From NCBI GenBank assembly GCA_937951615.1, contig CALFBH010000010.1, forward strand, positions 62,001 to 126,000: a DNA stretch of 64,000 nucleotides, written 5' to 3'. This document shows positions 1 to 6,557 of this stretch, piece after piece (the stretch's first letter is position 1; the number at the start of each line of letters is the position of its first letter). This stretch comes from an uncultured Saprospiraceae bacterium. GTDB taxonomy: Bacteria; Bacteroidota; Bacteroidia; Chitinophagales; Saprospiraceae. The notes beneath the pieces were generated by a model, which saw only the letters and a list, made by a program, of their open reading frames with translations, made no database searches and was not told the DNA's origin. The translations under genes and the position numbers were made by a program.

Positions 1-731
1 ATCTGGTTAGCAGCAATATTCATGAGTTTGATGTTCCAATTTACACCGCTGACTCCAATGCCATTATTGCCTTTTGCACCTATAATACCTGCTACGGGTG
101 TGCCGTGCCAATGCCCAGCTGCTCCATTGCTTATATCTTTGTTGTCCTCATTAAAATTCCAGCCGTAATAGTCGTCTATGTAGCCATTATTATCATCGTC
201 TATATTATTATCAGGGATTTCTTGTGCGTTTGTCCAGATATTGCCCGCTAAGTCGGGATGCTGTAAATTGACACCGCCGTCGAGAACAGCTACCACGATT
301 TCATCTCCGGTAATTGTTGTACCTCCTGTGGTGATGTCCCAGGCTTCTGGTGCATCTATGTCTGCATCGAATGTGCCTGATGCACCGTTATTTGCGTACT
401 GCCATTGTTCAGAAAATAAAGCATCATCAGGTACAGCACGATAACTCAATGGCGCATTAAATTGTGCATATTTGACTGCCGGATGTTTTTGGATGGCTGC
501 GAGTAAATCCTGTGGATCTATTCGAGCAGGGTCAAATTCCAATAAACTTATATTGAGTGTTTTTGAGAGTTGTTTTTTAAAATGGAGCTGGGTGTTTTTT
601 TCTTTGAAGTACTGGTGCGCTTCTATAATACTTGTTACTTTTTCGTCCTGATGGAGTTGGAGGATGAGTTGGTTTTGGGCAGTGGCAGTCGTCAACACAA
701 AGCTGACTAATAGTAGTAATATTGCTTTCAT
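1..731 (-). CDS. S8 (subtilisin-like) serine protease, C-terminal part outside window
   Basis: The minus-strand reading frame starts with ATG at 731 and runs off the left edge, leaving about 243 residues. It begins with a typical signal peptide (MKAILLLLVSFVLTTATAQ) and continues with a propeptide-like stretch to about residue 95. The start of an S8 catalytic domain follows: the Asp motif AVLDGGVNLQHPDL and the His motif HWHGTPVAGI are both visible. The Asn and Ser motifs would lie beyond the window edge. A DNNIDDDNNGYIDDYYGWNF stretch between Asp and His is an acidic, probably calcium-binding insertion common in Bacteroidota subtilases. Such enzymes are secreted proteases, often T9SS cargo, but the C-terminus cannot be seen. 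The family call is secure; substrate and sorting signal are unknown. Confidence 0.93.
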   Translation of the reverse strand, partial: MKAILLLLVSFVLTTATAQNQLILQLHQDEKVTSIIEAHQYFKEKNTQLHFKKQLSKTLNISLLEFDPARIDPQDLLAAIQKHPAVKYAQFNAPLSYRAVPDDALFSEQWQYANNGASGTFDADIDAPEAWDITTGGTTITGDEIVVAVLDGGVNLQHPDLAGNIWTNAQEIPDNNIDDDNNGYIDDYYGWNFNEDNKDISNGAAGHWHGTPVAGIIGAKGNNGIGVSGVNWNIKLMNIAANQ

Positions 732-864
732 AGTTTAATAATTTTGTTTTCATTGTTTTTCGGTTTTCAAGATAGGGGTATTGTTTTTTAAAAGCAAATA
801 TGTCGGTAGGGAGCATAAAGTAGATTTATTTTCATAGCAATCTGCCGGAAAAAGTCTTGTGAAT

Positions 865-904
865 AGGAACAGCCGAAGAATACTATCGTTCTTCGGCTGT
901 TCCT
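865..904 (-). terminator. Strong hairpin, probable terminator of the 973-1530 gene
   Basis: A perfect 16-bp inverted repeat with an 8-nt loop (left arm 865-880, right arm 889-904) lies about 70 nt past the stop of the lipoprotein gene at 973. The minus strand after the hairpin is only moderately T-rich, so intrinsic termination is likely but not certain. The stem could also insulate the protease promoter at 731. Confidence 0.65.
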
Positions 905-972
905 GTTTACGAATTTCTTCTATTTTTTATAGACTTTAACAGGGTGCAAGACCTGGAAAGCTTAATTAGTCA

Positions 973-1530
973 TTAGCAAGGACGTACAAAGGTTTGGCTA
1001 TCTGATACATACATAAAAGTTCCATTTTCATTAAAACATAACCAATAGCAAATATAATTACACCAACCCCCATTATATTGGCTTAAGAAGCTACAAGCCC
1101 CCCAACGACAGTTTACTGAACGAGCATTTAAATTTGGCGAATAATATTTCAAAGTGGTTAATTGACTTTTTGTCAGGTAGTTACCTAAATTAATATCGCT
1201 CAAATGCTGCCCATAGCTCATATCTTCCCAAATTGCTTCAAAGGTATTTTCATCGGCAAGAAATGATGCTATTCTGAAGTTTTCCGCCAACTTCGATGAT
1301 GTCGCCTGGCTCATACTCTGTATATATGCAAATATGTCTTCCTCATTTTCATCAATCCCTTTGGGTAATACATATTTTTTTGTCCCATCAGAATTAAAAG
1401 TTGTTTGCTCTTGGTATTGATCAATATTTGACGATACCACTTCTGTTTGCTCACAGGAAGTCAAAAAGACCGAGACGGTGAGTATCGCCAATAGGCTAAA
1501 AAGCCCGAATTTAATTTTTAAATTTTTCAT
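973..1530 (-). CDS. Putative lipoprotein with cysteine-rich C-terminus
   Basis: This is a 185-residue protein with a lipoprotein signal (MKNLKIKFGLFSLLAILTVS then VFLTSC, cleavage before Cys26), so it should be anchored in the envelope. I recognise no domain. The middle is polar and probably helical. The last 45 residues hold six Cys, including CRWGAC and WCNYICYWLC, plus a C-terminal Cys, which suggests a small disulfide-stabilised module. The first 28 codons and part of the 5' untranslated region are nearly identical to those of the next gene (start 2802), whereas the mature parts are unrelated. Function unknown. Confidence 0.8.
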   Translation of the reverse strand: MKNLKIKFGLFSLLAILTVSVFLTSCEQTEVVSSNIDQYQEQTTFNSDGTKKYVLPKGIDENEEDIFAYIQSMSQATSSKLAENFRIASFLADENTFEAIWEDMSYGQHLSDINLGNYLTKSQLTTLKYYSPNLNARSVNCRWGACSFLSQYNGGWCNYICYWLCFNENGTFMYVSDSQTFVRPC

Positions 1531-1614
1531 AATAAATGTTTTAAGTTTGTTTAAAAAATTAGAACCAGAGCAAGCAGATAAATATCTCTGATTGCTCTGG
1601 TTGATAGTTTTTAT

Positions 1615-2802
1615 CTACATATCGTCATCCAATTTAAAACTAGGAGCTGATATAGTCGGTTGATTAGGGGCTGTCTTAGAGAATAAATATTCCGGTAATA
1701 CTTCTGGTTTAGTAGCAGAAATTATATCAGAAGGTTCATTATGATTCAGGCTACTTTGCGTTCTCATAATGTTTTCATTATCATAAGTTCCCTGAATATC
1801 ACTATTTTCAGCTACAAGTCCAGTAAAACAAGTTCCCGTAGAAAAAGATGCCCAACCACTACCTGTCCAATTCCACAATGTATTATCACTTGCATTATAA
1901 TCCCACATCCAACCACTTCTTCCACAAATGGAATTATTAGGATAAAACGTTAATCCATAGTCACAAATATCTGTCTGGTTAGGCATGTAGATAAACATCT
2001 GGTATTTATTTGACCATACCCAAGAGGCAGGATATTCATAGACATAAATCCAACCTGTACTCGAAAAATTATTCCAACTGTTGTAAACTAAGCAACCTGG
2101 CGCAGGCTGACACTGCACATATTCTAACCCATAAAGTACAGATGCTCTTACAATAATTCCATAATTGCAATTCTCATTGACTATCATTGTGAGATAAAGA
2201 CTGCAATCCACTGCAGCAAGAGCTGCCACAATATCAGCTACAGGAAAAGGTCCATCAATAAGTGATATCCCTAAACCTAAGCTACCGCAACCTAATGTAA
2301 TAATAGTACTTGTATCACATGAATCAAAGTAAAGTGTTACCCCTGTAGGAATAGTTAATGTATAGGTAACTTCTGCTTTTGTCTCACCAGTACATCCGTT
2401 TCTTACTTCAATGTCTTCCTCATTATCTTTATACGTAATGGTATATTCTACGCCATTCATGACATCCTCGGCAGTTATATTAGTTTTGCCAATAACTTGG
2501 TCATTAATTGTTTGAAGGTGTAAGACAATTTCATCATACTCCTCATCTGTAAAATTCTCTATGGATTTAACTGATCTATCCAATACAAGTTTCCCTCTTT
2601 GTATTTGTATATATTTTTGCGCTTTCTCAAAATGAATTCGATTGTTTTGATTTTCTGTAACTCTCTGATTCAAGGAAGAGATTGATTCAATATTATCGTT
2701 TGGTTCGATTAGCGAATCCTGTTCACAAGAAGTCAAAAAGACCGAAGCTGCGAGTACCATCAGTAGGCTAAAAAGTCCGAATTTAATTTTTAAATTTTTC
2801 AT
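1615..2802 (-). CDS. Putative lipoprotein, leader paralogous to the 973-1530 gene
   Basis: This is a 395-residue protein with the same lipoprotein leader as its downstream neighbour (MKNLKIKFGLFSLLMVLAAS, lipobox LTSC). The N-terminal 130 residues are polar. The middle, about residues 140-230, is hydrophobic, beta-like and Cys-containing. Residues 235-320 are rich in Trp and Tyr, resembling aromatic repeat or carbohydrate-facing surfaces. The C-terminal 70 residues look disordered. No T9SS sorting domain is visible. The 85-bp gap to the next gene and the shared leader suggest tandem duplication followed by replacement or fast divergence of the cargo part. I cannot assign a function. Confidence 0.8.
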   Translation of the reverse strand: MKNLKIKFGLFSLLMVLAASVFLTSCEQDSLIEPNDNIESISSLNQRVTENQNNRIHFEKAQKYIQIQRGKLVLDRSVKSIENFTDEEYDEIVLHLQTINDQVIGKTNITAEDVMNGVEYTITYKDNEEDIEVRNGCTGETKAEVTYTLTIPTGVTLYFDSCDTSTIITLGCGSLGLGISLIDGPFPVADIVAALAAVDCSLYLTMIVNENCNYGIIVRASVLYGLEYVQCQPAPGCLVYNSWNNFSSTGWIYVYEYPASWVWSNKYQMFIYMPNQTDICDYGLTFYPNNSICGRSGWMWDYNASDNTLWNWTGSGWASFSTGTCFTGLVAENSDIQGTYDNENIMRTQSSLNHNEPSDIISATKPEVLPEYLFSKTAPNQPTISAPSFKLDDDM

Positions 2803-3171
2803 GATAAAAATTTAAGTTTATTTAATAAAAATTGTTAAAAAATGAATGATTGAACACATCCTTGACTGTACGGCTTGGCTGGCAACCTGAGTAAATAAGA
2901 TGGTGCGCTCAGTTGCACTTTGAAGCAGATTGGTCAATGTTGTATGCTTTCATTCTTGTTAAATAATCATTGTTTTTGCCACCCAATCAGCTCTGCAAGT
3001 AGCTGACTGAATACTGCTTTTATATTGTTTTTCTGAATAGTTTCAAATCATTTACCTATAGACATACCTCTCCCATGTCGATTTATTTCAAATCGCATAA
3101 TCAATTGATTTTAAATGCTTAACAAGAAAAAATTGTGCGTAGTGCGCTGAAAATCCAGTTACAGAGACTCC
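2803..3171. other. 369-bp intergenic region without a gene
   Basis: No convincing ORF or RNA gene is visible. The part next to 2802 is the 5' region of the lipoprotein gene; its AAACTTAAA-rich leader resembles that upstream of 1530. The rest separates it from the protease gene that ends at 3172. No strong hairpin was found. Confidence 0.5.
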
Positions 3172-4467
3172 TTAATAATAGAGTATTCGTTTGTTTTTAT
3201 CTTCAGAAAATTTGATCTCTTCAATATAGATATGTGAATCATCTTTGCCCAACTCTATATAGCCGTGTAGTGCAAACATTCTAGTGATAAGTCCTAATTG
3301 CGCCTGGCTATTAAGACAATAGACCTTAGCTTCTCCAATTCCTGCGGTTTTAACGATGTATTGCTCCCGTTTTGCTACAACTCTAAGGATATTATCCTCG
3401 CCTATTTTTATTTTGGCATGTTGGGGCTGACCGTATTTACGAACAGCGTGGTCTGCAATTTTCTCCAAATTATGTTCGTCCAATGGTTCTGACTGAACAG
3501 GAATTTCATGACCATTTGCAAGCCCTAAAATAATCATTTTGTCTGTCTCGGCTTCTTCCATAATCATCAGTACATCATATATACTGCTCACGGATTGCCC
3601 ATTTATACTTGTGACTTCCCTGTTTATTAGATCCTCATATCTTTTTGCTGCGGGTGTCTTGTTTATGATTTTATTGATGATGACAGGGCCTCGATCAACA
3701 GCCTGTGCAAATTCAATTCCCAAAAATATTCGTTGTATTTTTCCATGGTCGATAATATCGTGAACCAGTCGCTCTACAGTGCGGCTTCCAAGTGCGTAAG
3801 AAGTTTTTTCCTTCGTATTTACAGCATTATTCATACCCACGACTTGACCTTTCGTATTGATGATCGGTCCGCCGCTAAAACCACCTGCTGTACGGGCATC
3901 ACTTTCGATGTATCCCATTTCTGGCAAGGACAACTCTGACTGTTTCCCTTGTGTATTTTGCGGTAGTATTTGCCCCTCCTCGATACTTAGCTCGCCATTC
4001 CATTTCCAATAACCCAGACTTTGTATTGCCTTGTCATTTGATTCCGAGTCATCAAAAATAAAGCCTTCAAAAAGTTCGGTATCATCCTGACAGACAAACT
4101 CCAATACTGCGATGTCGAAAAACATATCTGTCCCCACCAATTTAAGTTCATACTTCCTTTCATAAGATGAATCAAATGCAATTATCCTTCCTGCCTTGTA
4201 TAACACATGCCCACAAGTGATTACATATTTTTTATGATTATATTCATAAATAAAACCTGTCCCAAGCTCATAGGCTCCAGTACTGTCCATAGCTTCGACT
4301 AAATCTTCAATGTCAGGAATATCTCTGGTTTCATCACTAACGACTCCACAGTCACCGGGATCATAAGTGACTATAGTTAGGGTTGAAGTATTCGTACAGA
4401 CTGGGGGATATTGCGCGTTTATTATCAGGGGTAAAATTGAGAGACTAAGGACTAATATTTTCTTCAT
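3172..4467 (-). CDS. Secreted trypsin-like (HtrA/Deg-type) serine protease with PDZ domain
   Basis: This is a 431-residue protein with a signal peptide (MKKILVLSLSILPLIINAQ). The chymotrypsin-fold triad is visible: His87 in TCGHV, Asp118 in FFDIAVLE and Ser198 in GGFSGGPI. A PDZ-like domain occupies about residues 245-330 (IFLGIEF, then VTSINGQSVSSIYDV). An extra domain of about 100 residues of unknown type ends the protein. The start ATG overlaps the stop of the upstream membrane protein as ATGA (4464-4467), so the two are translationally coupled. The gene is third in an operon with a sigma factor and an anti-sigma-like protein. By analogy with DegS acting on RseA it could cleave the periplasmic part of that protein; this is inference from layout and domains. 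Confidence 0.9.
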   Translation of the reverse strand: MKKILVLSLSILPLIINAQYPPVCTNTSTLTIVTYDPGDCGVVSDETRDIPDIEDLVEAMDSTGAYELGTGFIYEYNHKKYVITCGHVLYKAGRIIAFDSSYERKYELKLVGTDMFFDIAVLEFVCQDDTELFEGFIFDDSESNDKAIQSLGYWKWNGELSIEEGQILPQNTQGKQSELSLPEMGYIESDARTAGGFSGGPIINTKGQVVGMNNAVNTKEKTSYALGSRTVERLVHDIIDHGKIQRIFLGIEFAQAVDRGPVIINKIINKTPAAKRYEDLINREVTSINGQSVSSIYDVLMIMEEAETDKMIILGLANGHEIPVQSEPLDEHNLEKIADHAVRKYGQPQHAKIKIGEDNILRVVAKREQYIVKTAGIGEAKVYCLNSQAQLGLITRMFALHGYIELGKDDSHIYIEEIKFSEDKNKRILYY

Positions 4468-5636
4468 AGTAAATAATGTTTTTTCAATTTTCGCTGGGCT
4501 TTGTCTTTGTATTTCTGTGATTTTTGGACTAATATTTCAAATTCTTTTTTTGCCTTTGCTTTTTCATTTGTCTTCAGATATAGCAAGCCTGCGAGCCAAC
4601 GTGCATCGTATCCAATCCTACTTTTTTCATTCATCAATTTACGCAGTATTTCTATACTTTTAATGTAATTCTCTGTCTCAGCGTATAAACTTGCTTCATA
4701 ATACATTAGTTCGGGGTGTGTCTCAAGTTGAAATTGTGTTCGTACATTTCTAAGGAGACTAAACGCATTGTCAAAGCGTTTTTCCTGATGTGCCGCCTGT
4801 ATTTTATCTAATTCATTTTGAATAACATCCTTCCTATAATCTTTGAGTTCGTCTGATTGATAGCCCAATTTTTCTAATTTTTTAAGGAAACTGGAAACCT
4901 GATTAAAGTTTTTTTCGTTACGTGCTATTTTTAGTTGCTCTAAGTTGTGTTGGATGATACCTTCTTTATAAGTCTTCAGTTCATCTGATTGATAACGATA
5001 TTGTTTCTCTAAATTATTGATAAGCTTCAAAACGTCATCAAAACGTTTTTCATTATGTGCTTTTTTCACCTGATTCAACTTATATTTAATGACATCTTCT
5101 CTACCACCTACTGGCTGTGTCTTCTGTCTAATAGAAGAAGGGCTTGCTCGTGATGTTTCAACAATTACGGTGCGTTCAGCAGTAAGGTCTTCAAAGACCA
5201 AGCCTTCCAAACCAGTCGCATCAATTACTTCTGCCAGTTCCTTTCCCACCTCTCTTTCAAGATGATTTGTCCAACCCAAAGAAGCCATAAACAAAATACA
5301 GGCAGCAGAAATTCCTACCATAAACCGTTTTACTATTTTTGGTATTCTTCGATATTTGGCATTCTTTGCTTTCGCTTCGTTCATTTTATTCTGCACAGTT
5401 TCAAATTGGGGATGTACCTTTTTGTTTTCAAGCAGATTATTTATTCTTGCCTGAGCCATAGCCTCCTTTACCGTTTTCAAACGGGCAGCTTTTGCCAGAC
5501 TTTGCTGAAAGATAAATTCTTTTTTTAATAGTTCGTTGCTTGCTAATGCTGCTTCAAAATTTTGTAAAGATGCTCCCTTAAGTTCCTCTCTTAGGTAAGC
5601 ATCTATAGATTCCTGCTGCGTTTTTGTTATTCCCAT
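4464..5636 (-). CDS. Single-pass membrane protein, anti-sigma-like N-terminus and periplasmic helical repeats
   Basis: This is a 390-residue protein. The first 55 residues (IDAYLREELKGASLQNFEAA, then LASNELLKKE) have the form of the short helical N-terminus found in many Bacteroidota anti-sigma factors, without a zinc motif. A single transmembrane helix lies at about residues 105-123. The remaining 265 residues should be outside the cytoplasm and contain about 2.5 copies of a 44-45-residue helical repeat (the ARNEKNFNQV and YQSDELK blocks recur), then TPR-like helices. The gene sits 26 nt downstream of the sigma factor gene and overlaps the protease gene by 4 nt. Role proposed: membrane-bound regulator of the sigma factor. 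It could instead be a scaffold, since no direct sigma-binding signature proves the call. Confidence 0.8.
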   Translation of the reverse strand: MGITKTQQESIDAYLREELKGASLQNFEAALASNELLKKEFIFQQSLAKAARLKTVKEAMAQARINNLLENKKVHPQFETVQNKMNEAKAKNAKYRRIPKIVKRFMVGISAACILFMASLGWTNHLEREVGKELAEVIDATGLEGLVFEDLTAERTVIVETSRASPSSIRQKTQPVGGREDVIKYKLNQVKKAHNEKRFDDVLKLINNLEKQYRYQSDELKTYKEGIIQHNLEQLKIARNEKNFNQVSSFLKKLEKLGYQSDELKDYRKDVIQNELDKIQAAHQEKRFDNAFSLLRNVRTQFQLETHPELMYYEASLYAETENYIKSIEILRKLMNEKSRIGYDARWLAGLLYLKTNEKAKAKKEFEILVQKSQKYKDKAQRKLKKHYLL

Positions 5637-5662
5637 TTTCTTTTTCCTTTTTTAGGCTGCGA

Positions 5663-6259
5663 TTAAATATAAAGTAAGGTTCCAAACTCTGGGTCATCAT
5701 CTATCCTTTTTCGGAGTTTTTTTCTAATTCTGTCAAGTTTTACACGAGCGTAGTCATAAGTTGTTCCAAAATAATCAGCTATGGTTTGTAAGGATGCTCT
5801 GGCGAAATAAAACAGTTCAATGTATTTCTGTTCTTCTGCTGACAGTTCCTTCAAATATCTATTTATAGCAAGTATTAGTCTATTGTATAGGTCATCAGCT
5901 ATTTCCTCCGCTTCGTCCTTATTGGCTATTTGCATGGTCAATTCATCGAGTTCGGTTGTGCTTATTCCCCCCCCCTTTTTACGCAACTGATCAATCCATC
6001 TTCTTTTAACCAACATCCAAAAATACTGATCAAATGTTTTTGGTGTATTTAAACCATACCTACCTCCATCTATATTCAGGTATATTTCAAAAATCACATC
6101 CTGATAATGCTCTTCACCATCTTCAGTAGAACCGGAATTTCGGCGTACATGCTGTATGACTTCTTCACGATACATCTTATCAAGGTATTCGTATATTTCA
6201 GGAGCTACTGTGACAATACCATTGATAATATCCTTATCACTATGTTTGTTTTTTGACAT
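5663..6259 (-). CDS. RNA polymerase sigma factor, ECF-like (sigma-70 family)
   Basis: This 198-residue protein has region-2-like sequence (YREEVIQHVRRN, FDQYFWMLVKRRWIDQLRKK) and a region-4 helix-turn-helix (LSAEEQKYIELFYF, then LQTIADYFGTTYDYARVKLD). It lacks regions 1 and 3, as expected for extracytoplasmic-function sigma factors. It is the first gene of a minus-strand operon with a membrane anti-sigma-like protein and a PDZ protease. It is divergent, across 298 bp, from a secreted TPR-CHAT gene that is a natural candidate target. Autoregulation is likely in such systems but not shown here. Confidence 0.9.
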   Translation of the reverse strand: MSKNKHSDKDIINGIVTVAPEIYEYLDKMYREEVIQHVRRNSGSTEDGEEHYQDVIFEIYLNIDGGRYGLNTPKTFDQYFWMLVKRRWIDQLRKKGGGISTTELDELTMQIANKDEAEEIADDLYNRLILAINRYLKELSAEEQKYIELFYFARASLQTIADYFGTTYDYARVKLDRIRKKLRKRIDDDPEFGTLLYI

Positions 6260-6557
6260 ACTTCATATTGTTTGGTTCAGGCTTACACCCTGTGTCCGGC
6301 ATTATAGTAAGAATAATTTTTCAACGTTTTTGGAACGTGCTGGAACTAAAATTAAATAAAACACCTTTCATTAATAAAGTCGTAAAGAATTTCGTTTTGT
6401 TATCAGGTTTTACAAAAAAATATTTAAATTAGGTTAATTTAAATTTAAAAATCCTGCAAATCAACCACTTAAACACTTTTTTACTTTACTTTTAAAATAG
6501 TTTAATACACCAAAAGTGTGCTAATTCGCATCTTTACCTTAACCAAAACTATTTGCT
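6260..6557. promoter_or_regulatory. Divergent promoter region between sigma-factor operon and TPR-CHAT gene
   Basis: This is a 298-bp AT-rich region that must hold promoters in both directions. Positions 6323-6346 contain a spaced repeat (AACGT, GAACGT, GGAAC at roughly 10-bp steps) that could be an operator or sigma recognition site. A CATCTTTA sequence at 6529-6536, 22 nt before the CHAT ATG, is a poor match to the Bacteroidota -7 box TAnnTTTG. That would fit use of an alternative sigma factor, but this is speculative. Confidence 0.45.
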
